A stretch of 64,000 bases of DNA from Streptomyces sp. CGMCC 4.7035 (GTDB taxonomy: Bacteria; Actinomycetota; Actinomycetes; Streptomycetales; Streptomycetaceae): positions 5,311,001 to 5,375,000 of the forward strand of contig NZ_CP134053.1 in assembly GCF_031583065.1 (NCBI RefSeq). The letters run 5' to 3'. The position numbers and the translations under genes were made by a program. The notes under the pieces were generated by a model, which worked only from the letters and a program-made list of their open reading frames with translations, made no database searches and was not told the DNA's origin. This document shows positions 36,297 through 47,242 of this stretch, one piece after another; position 1 is the first letter of the stretch, and each line of letters starts with the position of its first letter.

Positions 36297-36303
36297 CGTC
36301 GTC

Positions 36304-37512
36304 TCATTCTCCGGATCGTCCGTCCCCGTGCACAGCGTCGAGGACACCAGGGAGCGCCTGGAGGCACGCCTCCACGTCGTCGTCGCCGAGGTTCAGCGGC
36401 GGCATCAGCCGTACGACGTTCGGAGCGGGCGCGTTCACCAGGAGACCGGCGTCCTGAGCCGCCTGCTGCGCCTGGGGAGCGAGCGGCTCGGTGAGCACGA
36501 TACCCAGGAGCAGGCCGGCGCCTCGGACGTGGTCGATCAACGGGTGCGCCAGTGACTCGATTCCGTCCCGCAGCTTCTCGCTCTGCCGCTTCACGTTCTC
36601 CAGCAGGCCCTCGGCCGCGATGGTGTCGAGGACGGCGAGGCCCGCGGCGCACGCGATGGGGTTGCCGCCGAACGTCGTGCCGTGCTGACCGGGCTGAAGC
36701 AGCTCGGCGGCCCGGCCGAAGGCGACGGTGGCGCCGAGCGGCAGCCCGCCGCCGAGGCCCTTGGCGAGCGTGACGACGTCGGGCAGTACGCCCTCGTGGG
36801 CCTGGTACTCGAACCAGTGCCCGGTACGGCCGATTCCGGTCTGCACCTCGTCGAGGACGAGCAGCGCTCCGGTGGCGGCGGTGATCGCGCGGGCCGCCTT
36901 CAGGTAACCGGCGGGCGGGACGACGACCCCGTTCTCGCCCTGGATGGGCTCGATGATGACGAGGGCGGTGTCCTCGGTGACCGCCGCGGCCAGCGCCTGT
37001 GCGTCGCCGTACGGGACGTGCGTGACGTCGCCGGGCAGCGGCAGGAACGGCTGCTGCTTGCCGGGCTGGCCGGTGAGCGCGAGGGCACCCATGGTGCGGC
37101 CGTGGAACCCGCCCTGGGTGGCCACCATGTGGGTGCGGCCGGTCAGTCGGCCGATCTTGAAGGCGCCCTCGTTGGCCTCGGCGCCCGAGTTGCAGAAGAA
37201 CACCTTGCCGTCGCGGCCGAAGAGCTGGAGGAGCCGTTCGGCGAGGGCGACGGGCGGTTCGGCGATGAACAGGTTGGAGACATGGCCGAGGGAGGCGATC
37301 TGCTTGCTGACGGCCTCGACGACCGCGGGGTGGGCGTGGCCGAGCGCGTTGACGGCGATGCCGCCGACGAAGTCGACGTACTGGTTGCCGTCGGCGTCCC
37401 ACAGCCGCGCGCCCTCGCCGCGGACGAGGGGCAGTCGCGGGGTGCCGTAGTTGTTCATGAGCGCGCCCTGCCACCGCTGGGTGAGCTCCTGATTGCCCGT
37501 CGTGCCCGTCAT
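36304..37512 (-). CDS. argD: Acetylornithine aminotransferase
   Basis: The 402-residue class III PLP transaminase has the cofactor Lys251 in [14 protein letters not shown], Asp221 in [13 protein letters not shown] and the phosphate-binding [14 protein letters not shown]. It converts N-acetylglutamate semialdehyde to N-acetylornithine. Its start overlaps the argB stop by 4 nt (ATGA), so translation is coupled. Confidence 0.96.
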   Translation of the reverse strand: MTGTTGNQELTQRWQGALMNNYGTPRLPLVRGEGARLWDADGNQYVDFVGGIAVNALGHAHPAVVEAVSKQIASLGHVSNLFIAEPPVALAERLLQLFGRDGKVFFCNSGAEANEGAFKIGRLTGRTHMVATQGGFHGRTMGALALTGQPGKQQPFLPLPGDVTHVPYGDAQALAAAVTEDTALVIIEPIQGENGVVVPPAGYLKAARAITAATGALLVLDEVQTGIGRTGHWFEYQAHEGVLPDVVTLAKGLGGGLPLGATVAFGRAAELLQPGQHGTTFGGNPIACAAGLAVLDTIAAEGLLENVKRQSEKLRDGIESLAHPLIDHVRGAGLLLGIVLTEPLAPQAQQAAQDAGLLVNAPAPNVVRLMPPLNLGDDDVEACLQALPGVLDAVHGDGRSGE

Positions 37513-38419
37513 GTGGCGTCCCCCTCGTGCTCGTCGGGCAGCACCATGGTGCCGATGCCCTCGTCCGTGAAGATCTCCAGCAGGATCGAGTGCTGGACCC
37601 GGCCGTCGATGACCCGGGCGGTGTTCACGCCGTTGCGCACGGCGTGCAGGCAGCCCTCCATCTTCGGCACCATGCCGGAGGACAACTCCGGCAGCAGCTT
37701 CTCCAGTTGGGATGCGGTGAGGCGGCTGATCACCTCGTCGCTGTTCGGCCAGTCCTCGTAGAGGCCCTCGACGTCGGTGAGGACCATGAGGGTTTCGGCG
37801 CCCAGTGCCGCAGCGAGTGCCGCAGCCGCCGTATCAGCATTGACGTTGTAGACATGTCCGTCGTCCTGGCTCCGCGCGATCGAGGAGACGACCGGGATAC
37901 GGCCGTCGGCGAGCAGGGCCTCGATCGCGCCCGTGTCGATCTCGGTGATCTCGCCCACCCGCCCGATGTCGACCAACTCGCCGTCGATCTCGGGCTGGTG
38001 CTTGGTGGCGGTGATGGTGTGCGCGTCCTCGCCGGTGAGGCCGACGGCGAGCGGCCCGTGCTGGTTGAGCAGCCCGACCAGCTCGCGCTGCACCTGTCCG
38101 GCCAGCACCATGCGTACGACGTCCATGGCGTCCTCGGTGGTGACGCGCAGGCCGGCCTTGAACTCGCTGACGATGCCGTGCTTGTCGAGGGCGGCGCTGA
38201 TCTGGGGGCCGCCGCCGTGCACGACGACGGGCCGGAGGCCGGCGTGCCGCAGGAAGACGATGTCCTGGGCGAAGGCGGCCTTCAGCTCCTCGTTCACCAT
38301 GGCGTTTCCGCCGAACTTGATGACGACCGTCTTGCCGTGGTGCCGGGTCAGCCAGGGCAGCGCCTCGATGAGGATCTGGGCCTTGGGGAGCGCGGTGTGT
38401 TTCCGCGTGGTTCCGTTGC

Positions 38420-38423
<4 letters not shown>
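37509..38423 (-). CDS. argB: N-acetylglutamate kinase
   Basis: The 304-residue amino acid kinase has [10 protein letters not shown] for ATP binding, VVHGGGPQI for the substrate, and [30 protein letters not shown]. Its N-terminal segment before the kinase core is of the longer type seen in arginine-inhibited enzymes. It phosphorylates N-acetylglutamate, usually the feedback-controlled step. ATG 38423 overlaps the argJ stop (ATGA); the stop in turn overlaps argD. Confidence 0.96.
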
Positions 38424-40731
<2,308 letters not shown>

Positions 40732-40766
40732 TCAGAAGCGCTTCGGCAGGTGATCTACGCAAGCGC

Positions 40767-40797
40767 TTGACCTGGAGCGCGCTCCAGGTTCTACGGT
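40767..40797 (+). promoter_or_regulatory. MerR-type promoter with perfect palindrome
   Basis: TTGACC (40767-40772) and TACGGT (40792-40797) have a 19-bp spacer, the lengthened spacing typical of MerR-activated promoters. Between them lies ACCTGGAGCGCGCTCCAGGT (40770-40789), a perfect 20-bp palindrome. Transcription would start at about 40804, the A of the merR start codon, so the mRNA is probably leaderless. Confidence 0.8.
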
Positions 40798-40803
40798 TTT
40801 CTC

Positions 40804-41229
40804 ATGACCAGCGGACAGCCCCTCCAGCAGGACCGGGAGCCCACCCTGACCATCGCCCAGGTCGCCGAGCGCACCGGCCTCACGCACGACACGCTGCGCT
40901 ACTACGAGAAGGCAGGCCTGATCGAGCGGGTCGGCCGGACCACCGGCAACCAGCGGCGCTACGAGGCGGCGGACCTGGCCTGGCTGGAGTTCCTGCTGCG
41001 GCTGCGCGAGACGGGTATGTCGATCGCCGACATGCAGCGCTTCGCCCGGCTGCGGGCGCGGGGGGACGTCACGGTCGCCGACCGGCTGACGATGCTCCAG
41101 GAGCACCGGGCCGAGCTCGCGGACCGGATCCGGGCGCTGCGCCGCAACGCGGCCGCGCTGGACGACAAGATCGACCACTACACACGGCTGCTCGACGAGC
41201 AGCAGCCGGGAACGGACGAACCGACATGA
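40804..41229 (+). CDS. MerR-family regulator
   Basis: The 141-residue protein has an N-terminal MerR helix-turn-helix (about 15-41: LTIAQVAERTGLTHDTLRYYEKAGLIE) and a long dimerisation helix (about 85-120). There is no Cys, so metal sensing through thiols is unlikely; it falls in the organic-ligand or stress group. The promoter just upstream has the MerR pattern, so it regulates itself and the coupled downstream gene (ATGA overlap). Confidence 0.93.
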   Translation: MTSGQPLQQDREPTLTIAQVAERTGLTHDTLRYYEKAGLIERVGRTTGNQRRYEAADLAWLEFLLRLRETGMSIADMQRFARLRARGDVTVADRLTMLQEHRAELADRIRALRRNAAALDDKIDHYTRLLDEQQPGTDEPT

Positions 41230-41666
41230 GCGAGAGCACCACCCGTGAAGAGCGTTTCGCCCACGGCCTGGAAGTCCTGAAGAAGGTCGACGGCGAGGCC
41301 GGGCAGCGGGTCGTCGACTCGCTCGCCGACATCAACCCCGAGCTCGGCCACCAGATCGTCGCCTGGGCCTTCGGTGACATCTACGCCCGCCCCGGGCTCG
41401 CCCCGCGCGACCGCCAGTTGGTGACCCTGGGCATGCTCACGGCACTCGGCGGCTGCGAGGCCCAGCTGGACGTGCACGTGAACGCGGCGCTGAACGTGGG
41501 TCTCACCCCGGAGCAGATCGTCGAGGCGCTGCTGCACTCGGCCGTGTACTGCGGCATACCGAAGGCACTGAACGCCACCTTCGCCGCGAAGAAGGTCTTC
41601 GCCGAGCGCGGGCTGCTGCCGCTCGGACAGCAGCCCGCTCAGGAGGCCCCGGCTACCTCTGCCTGA
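41226..41666 (+). CDS. Carboxymuconolactone decarboxylase-family (AhpD-like) protein
   Basis: The 146-residue protein is one alpha-helical CMD domain: GLAPRDRQLVTLGMLTALGG, VHVNAALNVGLTPEQIVEALLHSAVYCGIPKALNA. True decarboxylases and AhpD peroxidases share this fold; the CxxC of AhpD is absent, so a decarboxylase-like or unknown role is more likely. It overlaps merR by 4 nt and is under the same promoter. Its last 14 bp overlap the convergent arabinofuranosidase gene. Confidence 0.88.
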   Translation: MSESTTREERFAHGLEVLKKVDGEAGQRVVDSLADINPELGHQIVAWAFGDIYARPGLAPRDRQLVTLGMLTALGGCEAQLDVHVNAALNVGLTPEQIVEALLHSAVYCGIPKALNATFAAKKVFAERGLLPLGQQPAQEAPATSA

Positions 41667-44136
41667 GCCGCAGGAAGGTGATGGAGTTCGCCGGGAAGGT
41701 GTACGTGAACTTGCCGGCGACCCCCTCGAAGGTGGACGTGACCGGGGCGACCGGCGTGGCCGTCTCGGTGTTCACCGCGTCGGGCGCGGCGGCGAGCGTG
41801 GTCACCCGCGCCTTCGGGGTGACCTTCGCGCCACCGAGGTCGATGGCCGCGCGGGCCGCCGACGACTGGGCGTTGACGACCTTCACGATCAGGTCGCCCG
41901 TCCTCGCGTCCTTTGTGACGACCTGACGGAACGGCTCGGCCGGCTTGTCGTCGGTGAAGCTGCCCCACTCCTGGCCGTCGAGATAGAGGGTGACCTGGCG
42001 GCCCCGCACCTTGACGTCGACGTCGTAGGCACGGCCGGTCTCGATGGTTCCCGCCTTGGAGATCAGCGTCGACTTGCCGCCGTCCACGGCCTGTTCGACC
42101 GCGGTGGTGGTGTTGTTCCAGCCGCCGAGGTTCCACCAGTAGTAGTTGCCGGTGTCCTTGACGCCGAAGGCGACGAGGAAGCCCTCCTTGCCGGACTTCT
42201 TGGTGGCCTTCACATGCAGGTCGTAGTCGTGCCAGGCGGTGTCACCGGCCGACACCATGGTGTTCTCGGCTGCGGCATCCGTCTGGACGTACTGCCCGTC
42301 CTGGATGCTCCAGCTGCCACCGCCGGTGTGGGTCCACCGCGCGGCGTCACCGGAGAAGTCGTCGCTGAGCAGCGGGGTCCCGTCGGCGGCGGTGACCTTC
42401 ACGTCGTCGTACGCAGCGCTGGTCGCCCAGGTCGACAGGCCGACGGCACCGCTGATGGGGCCGCTCACGCTCGGTGTCGTGGTGGCCGTGCTGGGCACCA
42501 CCCGGTCGCCCACGTTGTTCATGAAGAGCTTCTGTACCTCGTAGTTGGCCGAGCCCCAGGAGGCGTGGTTGTTGAACCACACCAGGTCCGGGCGCCACTG
42601 CACATAGTCCTCGTTGGCGAACAGCGGCGCGTACGAGGCGAGCTTGACGACGTCCGCGTTGCGCTCCAGGCCGGTCATGTACGCGGCTTCGGCGAGCCCG
42701 TTCTTGAAGGCGTTGCCCCAGGAGGCGTACTCGCCGAGGAAGACCTTCGGGCCGCTGCGGTCGTAGGAGTCGTAGCGGTCGTTGTTCTGAAGGAACCACT
42801 GCGGGCTGTTGTAGTAGTGCTCGTCGACCATGTCGACCTTGGCGTCACGGTTGAGCTGCCAGGCGGTGTCGAAGGTAGAACCCGCGTCGTCCGGACCGGA
42901 GTTGGAGAGCACGGTCATGTACGGGTACTTCGCCTGGATGGCGGCGCGGAACTGCTTGAAGCGGGTGAAGAACTCGTTCGGAAGGTTCTCCTCGTTGCCG
43001 ACCTCGATGTGGGTGAGGTGGAAGGGCTTGGGGTGGCCCATCTCGGCACGCTTCTTGCCCCACGGCGACGTCACCGGCCCGTTGGCGAACTCGATGAGGT
43101 CGAGCGTGTCCTGGATGTGCCGCTTGAGCAGCGCGTCGTCGTCGACGGCCTTGTTCTGGCCGCAGCCGGTGACCAGGGCCGGGACCACCGGCAGCGGCAT
43201 GGCGCCGATGTCCTCGGAGAAGCGGAAGTACTCGTAGTAGCCGAGGCCGTAGGACTGGTTGTAGCCCCAGAAGTTGGCGTTCGTCGCGCGCTGCTCGACC
43301 GGGCCTATGGTGTCCTTCCACTGGTACGAGCGCTTGCGCTGCCAGCCGGAGGCCTCACTGTAGTCCTGCATGGAGCCCGTGTTGACGAGGCAGCCGCCGG
43401 GGAAGCGTACGAAGCCCGGGTGCAGGGCGGCGACCTTCTCGGCGAGGTCCTTGCGCAGGCCGTTCGCCTCGTGCTTGTAGGTGTCGCGCGGGAACAGGGA
43501 CACCATGTCGAGGGCCGCGGCGCCGGTGGAGGCCACGGTGAGGCGGCCCGTGGTGCTGGTGCGGGTCGCGGTGAAAGTGGCCCTGTACTGGGCCCAGCCG
43601 CCCTTCGCGGCCACCCGCCGGGCGCTCGCCAGCGTGCCGTCGGCGTCCTGGAGGGTGACGGTGAGGGCGGTGCCGCTCTCGGCCCGGGCCCACACCGAGA
43701 AGTCGTACTTCTTGCCCTGCTCGACGGCGATGCCGGTGTTGTAGCCGGCGTTCGTGACCGACGAACCCGCGGCCAGGGAGAGGTAGTCGCGATTGCGGTC
43801 GTTCAGGCGGCCGGCGTCGTTCACGACCTGGGCCGTGCCGTCGACGCTCCAGGCGGTCAGCGGGGTGTACGACTTGTTGTCGTCGGTGGAGTACTCGAAG
43901 GACCGGTTCTGGACCAGCTCGGCGTACAGGCCGCCGTCGGCGGCGCGGTTGATGTCCTCGAAGAAGATGCCGTACATCGTCTTGTCGATCTTCGCGCCCC
44001 GCGCGGCGGGGTCGACGGTGATCGAGTAGTCGGTGACGTCCTCGGCGTGGGCGGGGGCGGGGAGCACGGCCGTAGCGAGCAGGAAAGCGCTTGCTCCGAG
44101 GCCGATTCTCCAGCGGGTGCGGGTGGTGCGTGACAT
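41653..44136 (-). CDS. Secreted GH51 alpha-L-arabinofuranosidase
   Basis: The 827-residue protein starts at ATG 44136 with GGAG upstream and has a signal peptide (LGASAFLLATAVLPAPAHA). A beta-sandwich carbohydrate-binding part (about 75-215) precedes the catalytic barrel with the acid/base Glu382 in EVGNEEN and the nucleophile Glu479 in FLGEYASWG. A LamG-like domain (about 590-740: DDFSGDAARWTH, HDYDLHVKATK, NYYWWNLGGWNN) is inserted in the C-terminal sandwich, which resumes with GDLIVKVVNAQ. It removes arabinose side chains from plant polysaccharides. No operon partner is present. Confidence 0.92.
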   Translation of the reverse strand: MSRTTRTRWRIGLGASAFLLATAVLPAPAHAEDVTDYSITVDPAARGAKIDKTMYGIFFEDINRAADGGLYAELVQNRSFEYSTDDNKSYTPLTAWSVDGTAQVVNDAGRLNDRNRDYLSLAAGSSVTNAGYNTGIAVEQGKKYDFSVWARAESGTALTVTLQDADGTLASARRVAAKGGWAQYRATFTATRTSTTGRLTVASTGAAALDMVSLFPRDTYKHEANGLRKDLAEKVAALHPGFVRFPGGCLVNTGSMQDYSEASGWQRKRSYQWKDTIGPVEQRATNANFWGYNQSYGLGYYEYFRFSEDIGAMPLPVVPALVTGCGQNKAVDDDALLKRHIQDTLDLIEFANGPVTSPWGKKRAEMGHPKPFHLTHIEVGNEENLPNEFFTRFKQFRAAIQAKYPYMTVLSNSGPDDAGSTFDTAWQLNRDAKVDMVDEHYYNSPQWFLQNNDRYDSYDRSGPKVFLGEYASWGNAFKNGLAEAAYMTGLERNADVVKLASYAPLFANEDYVQWRPDLVWFNNHASWGSANYEVQKLFMNNVGDRVVPSTATTTPSVSGPISGAVGLSTWATSAAYDDVKVTAADGTPLLSDDFSGDAARWTHTGGGSWSIQDGQYVQTDAAAENTMVSAGDTAWHDYDLHVKATKKSGKEGFLVAFGVKDTGNYYWWNLGGWNNTTTAVEQAVDGGKSTLISKAGTIETGRAYDVDVKVRGRQVTLYLDGQEWGSFTDDKPAEPFRQVVTKDARTGDLIVKVVNAQSSAARAAIDLGGAKVTPKARVTTLAAAPDAVNTETATPVAPVTSTFEGVAGKFTYTFPANSITFLRLRQR

Positions 44137-44263
44137 GGATACTCCGCGGCTCTTGTTTGTTCGAAATATCAGACAGCGGTCAGCACTTCGAACGGCAAGA
44201 TAGGGAGGGGGCATGATCCCGTCAATGGGGCGTGCATCGGCGCGTGGGAACGGAGGGACGACG

Positions 44264-44734
44264 ATGGGTGAGTTCTGGCCCGTGAAGGACGCGCTGGCCC
44301 ATCTGGCCGGACGCTGGCGCGTGGAGCGCACCGTGCGCGACCTCGCGAGCGGCGAGGAAGGGCACTTCGGCGGGACGACCGTGTTCTCGCCCCTTGAGGA
44401 CGGCGGCGACGGGCTCCTGCACCACGAATCGGGCACGTTCGTCTGGCAGGGCACCCCCCGCCCCGCCGAACGGACGTTGTGGTTCCTGCCCGGGAGGACC
44501 GCCGGGACGTCGGACGTGCGGTTCACCGACGGCCGGCCCTTCCACGACCTCGACCTGACGACCGGGCACCACATCGCCGAGCATCCGTGCGCCGCGGACC
44601 TCTACCGGGGCGAGTTCACGGTGTACGACGAGGACCGCTGGCGCACGGTGTGGCGAGTCGGCGGGCCGGCCAAGGACCTCGTGCTGACCACCGACTACAC
44701 GCGCGAGCGCCGTCCCTCAGACCCTGTCCTGTGA
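44264..44734 (+). CDS. DUF6314-like protein
   Basis: The 156-residue protein starts at ATG 44264 after GGAGGGACGACG. LAGRWRVERTVRDLASGEEG, GLLHHESGTFVWQG and HHIAEHPCAADLYRGEF resemble a family I recall as DUF6314, probably a lipocalin-like beta-barrel. It has no signal peptide. The function is unknown. It is divergent from the arabinofuranosidase, and its end overlaps the convergent phosphatase-like gene by 18 bp. Confidence 0.8.
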   Translation: MGEFWPVKDALAHLAGRWRVERTVRDLASGEEGHFGGTTVFSPLEDGGDGLLHHESGTFVWQGTPRPAERTLWFLPGRTAGTSDVRFTDGRPFHDLDLTTGHHIAEHPCAADLYRGEFTVYDEDRWRTVWRVGGPAKDLVLTTDYTRERRPSDPVL

Positions 44735-45304
44735 CACGGCCTCCAAGCGGAGGTTCCAGCGCCCGCCCAGCCCGGCGAGCGTGATCGTCGACAGGGGCCG
44801 GACGTCGATGTTCCAGTACGACGAGGGATGCGCCTTGAGGGCGTACACCAGCGCGGCCCGCACCACCGACGGCTCCGCCACTGCGACGATCCTGCTGCCG
44901 TCGCCCACGGGGCGCGTGTCCAGCCAGCCGCCCACACGCGAGATGAACGACATCAGCGACTCGCCGCCGTGCGGCGCGGAACGGGGATCCGCGAGCCAGG
45001 AGTCCACCGCCGAGGGTTCCCGGGCCATCGCCTCGCCCAGCGTGAACCCACGCCAGCGGCCCATGTCGCAGTCCCGCAGCGCGGGCTGCACCAGCGGCGC
45101 GTACCCGAGCGCGTCCCCGGTCGCCCGGCTCCGCGGCGTCGGTGAGCAATAGCGCAGCTCGGCAGCCGCCAGTGGCACCAGCTCGCCGGCGACACTCTGC
45201 ACCGCGTCCCAGCCGGCCTGGTCCAACGGCCGGTCGTCCTCGAATCGCTCCGCGAGCACCGAGGAACTGCGCGCGGCGGCGACGAACGTGACCCGAAGAG
45301 GCAT
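44717..45304 (-). CDS. Degenerate histidine-phosphatase-superfamily protein
   Basis: The 195-residue protein has the fold pattern of the phosphoglycerate-mutase-like superfamily (CSPTPRSRATGDALG, CDMGRWRGFTLGEAM, APHGGESLMSFISRV). However, the RHG catalytic triplet expected near the N-terminus is replaced (FVAAARSSSVLAERF). The second catalytic His near the C-terminus is also absent (AVAEPSVVRAALVY, usually VAHG). It is therefore probably not a phosphatase. It may bind a phosphorylated ligand or act in regulation. A single gene, convergent with the DUF6314-like gene. Confidence 0.75.
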   Translation of the reverse strand: MPLRVTFVAAARSSSVLAERFEDDRPLDQAGWDAVQSVAGELVPLAAAELRYCSPTPRSRATGDALGYAPLVQPALRDCDMGRWRGFTLGEAMAREPSAVDSWLADPRSAPHGGESLMSFISRVGGWLDTRPVGDGSRIVAVAEPSVVRAALVYALKAHPSSYWNIDVRPLSTITLAGLGGRWNLRLEAVSQDRV

Positions 45305-45377
45305 GCGGCGATCGTGAAGCGCGCAAGTGTGCAGGTCAAGAGGTGTTACTCAGGAGTTACCAAGGGTATCCGGCGCT

Positions 45378-45640
45378 TCACGCACGGCCCTGATCCGCAG
45401 ACTCTCTGACCTGGCTTCCCTGGCTTCCCTGGCTTCCCTGGCTTCCCTGGCTTCCCTGGCTTCCCTGGCTTCCCTGGCTCACCTGGCTCACCTGGCTCAC
45501 CTGGCTCACCTGGTCGGACCAGAGCACCATCCACTGGTCCGGCTTGTCGAGCGGCTCGAAGCCGAACTTCGCGTAGACGCCGTGCGCGTCACTCGTGGCC
45601 AGCAGGACACGGCGCAGCCCGAGCGGGGCGAGGTGGTCGC
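45378..45640 (-). pseudogene. C-terminal fragment of a GNAT acetyltransferase
   Basis: LAPLGLRRVLLATSDAHGVYAKFGFEPLDKPDQWMVL is the typical end of a GNAT protein, but no N-terminal half, start codon or ribosome site is present. Upstream the sequence changes at about 45640 to an unrelated fragment on the other strand. After WMVL the frame runs through eleven 9-bp units, giving SQ repeats, to a TGA at 45378. It is a remnant unless it is fused to something unseen. Confidence 0.7.
45411..45509. repeat. Eleven-unit 9-bp tandem repeat
   Basis: Seven CTGGCTTCC units are followed by four CTGGCTCAC units. Read on the minus strand they encode (VSQ)4 then (GSQ)7 at the end of the GNAT fragment. Two homogeneous blocks indicate expansion in two steps. 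Confidence 0.95.
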
Positions 45641-45641
45641 C

Positions 45642-45754
45642 AGGCGCACACGCGGGCGGCCTTCGCACTCGCCGAGCGCATCTCCGGCGTCCGCCTGACG
45701 CCGGAGCTGTTCGCCTCCTTGGAGTTCGTCCGCGGGCTGCTCTCGATGGGCTAG
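45642..45754 (+). pseudogene. C-terminal fragment resembling DUF6461 proteins
   Basis: The plus-strand frame reads HTRAAFALAERISGVRLTPELFASLEF and ends VRGLLSMG with the TAG at 45752. ALAERISGVRLTPEL resembles the C-terminal region I associate with DUF6461-type proteins. No start or upstream part exists; it abuts the GNAT fragment head to head at about 45640. It is a remnant, and the family name is tentative. Confidence 0.5.
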
Positions 45755-45806
45755 GCCCTGTCGTCAAACTCCGGGCGGACGACGGGAGTTTGACGACAGG
45801 ACCTAG
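45751..45806. mobile_element. MITE-like element with CTAG target duplication
   Basis: Imperfect terminal repeats GCCCTGTCGTCAAACTCC and GGGAGTTTGACGACAGGAC flank a 10-bp middle, giving a 48-bp element bounded by CTAG on both sides. CTAG is a rare tetranucleotide in Streptomyces and fits a 4-bp YTAR-type duplication (IS701-like). It carries no gene. The two CTAG copies supply the stop codons of the DUF6461-like fragment and of the mocR gene. Confidence 0.7.
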
Positions 45807-47242
45807 CGCTGAAGCACCTCGTCGCAGGCACCACGCAGCCGCCGTACACCCTCCGTGATCTCCCCCGCTCCCGCCACGGCCGCGAAGCTCAACCGCAGGT
45901 GGGCGGCGGGGGGTTCGGCGCTGAAGTAGGGGCGGCCGGGGGTGACCGCCACACCCGTGCGCAGGGCGCCCGCGACCAGGGCGGACTCGTCGGTACCGTC
46001 GGGCAGGCGCACCCAGAGGTGGTAGCCGCCGGACGGGACGTGCGGCAGGGCGAGTTCGGGCAGGTGCAGGCGCAGGGCGGCGGTCATGGTGTCGCGGCGG
46101 TGCCTCAACTCGGCGGAGACGGCGCGCAGATGACGGGGCCAGGCGGGCGAGCCGACGAGTTCGAGCGCGGCCTCCTGGAGAGGGCGCGGCACGAAGAAGG
46201 TGTCGACGATCTGGATGGCGCGCAGCCGCTCCAGCACCGGACCGCGGGCGGCGAGGGCGCCGACCCGGAAGCTGGGCGAGGTCGCCTTGGTGAGCGAACA
46301 GACATGTACGACGACGCCGTCGGGGTCCTCGGCGGCGAGCGGGGGCGGCAGCGGTGCGGAGTCCTCGTGCACCAGCCGTCGTACGAAGTCGTCCTCGATC
46401 ACGAACGCTCCGGCGTCCCGCGCGATGCGCAGCACCTCGCGCCGGCGATCGGGGGCGAGGACCGCGCCGGTCGGGTTCTGGAACAGTGGCTGGCAGACGA
46501 AGACACGGGCACCGCTCGCCCGGAACGCGTCGGCGAGCAGGGCGGGTTTCACCCCGTCCGCGTCGACCGGCACGGGCACGGGCCTGAGGCCCGCCGCGCG
46601 GGCGATCGCCAGCATGCCGGGGTAGGTGGGCGACTCGACCAGGACCGGGGCGCCCGGTGGCGCCAGTGCCCGTAGCGCGGTCGTCAGTGCGGACTGGCCG
46701 CCGGCCGCGATCAGTACGTCGGCCGCGGTGATCGCGCCGCCGATGCCCCGCGCGAACCACTCGCGCAGCTCGGCTATCCCTTCGACGGGCGGGCGCGCCC
46801 ATACGCCGGGGCGGCGCCCGGCACGCGAGAGCGCGGCGCCCATCGCCCGCTCGGGCTGGAGCGCCGGGTGCAGATAGCCGCCGTTGAACTCGACGACTCC
46901 GGCGGGCGGGGCGGCCAGTGAGACGAGCACGCCGGAGGCGTCGACGGTACGCGGCACGAGTTCGGCGGAGGCGTCCGCGCTGAGCACGACCTCCTGCCAG
47001 TCGGTGTCCCCCGTCGCCGGTGACGCCGCCCGCGGCTCGGCCCGGAACGCCCCGGCCCCGGGGCGCGTGACCACCAGTCCCTCCGCGGTCAACTGCGCCA
47101 GCGCCCGCGACACGGTCACCGGGCTCACCCGAAACCGCTCGACGAGCGCTCGACTGGACGGCAGCTTCTCACCGGGAGAGTAGCGCTTCAGTTCCAGTCG
47201 CAGCTGATTGACGAGTTCACCGGCACTGCTACGCTCTTGCAT
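45803..47242 (-). CDS. MocR-family regulator (GntR HTH fused to aminotransferase)
   Basis: The 479-residue protein has an N-terminal GntR winged helix (about 1-75: ELVNQLRLELKRYSPGEKLPSSRALVERFRVSPVTVSRALAQL) and an aminotransferase-I fold with AAGGQSALTTALRALA, QNPTGAVLAPDRR and the cofactor Lys in SLTKATSPSFRVG. MocR proteins bind PLP or related ligands and often control the divergent neighbour, here an EamA transporter. Its start codon overlaps that of the transporter gene (CATG at 47240-47243), and its TAG stop lies in the MITE's CTAG. Confidence 0.92.
   Translation of the reverse strand: MQERSSAGELVNQLRLELKRYSPGEKLPSSRALVERFRVSPVTVSRALAQLTAEGLVVTRPGAGAFRAEPRAASPATGDTDWQEVVLSADASAELVPRTVDASGVLVSLAAPPAGVVEFNGGYLHPALQPERAMGAALSRAGRRPGVWARPPVEGIAELREWFARGIGGAITAADVLIAAGGQSALTTALRALAPPGAPVLVESPTYPGMLAIARAAGLRPVPVPVDADGVKPALLADAFRASGARVFVCQPLFQNPTGAVLAPDRRREVLRIARDAGAFVIEDDFVRRLVHEDSAPLPPPLAAEDPDGVVVHVCSLTKATSPSFRVGALAARGPVLERLRAIQIVDTFFVPRPLQEAALELVGSPAWPRHLRAVSAELRHRRDTMTAALRLHLPELALPHVPSGGYHLWVRLPDGTDESALVAGALRTGVAVTPGRPYFSAEPPAAHLRLSFAAVAGAGEITEGVRRLRGACDEVLQR

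Noticed and set aside
44083..44096. LacI-type operator (GAAAGCGCTTGC) at the start of the arabinofuranosidase gene
   Set aside because: It lies inside the signal-peptide codons and is only partly symmetric. AAGCGCTT also occurs near 40735 and 40761, so it is too common here to claim.
45411..45509. CRISPR array
   Set aside because: The units are 9 bp, contiguous and without spacers; no cas genes are nearby.
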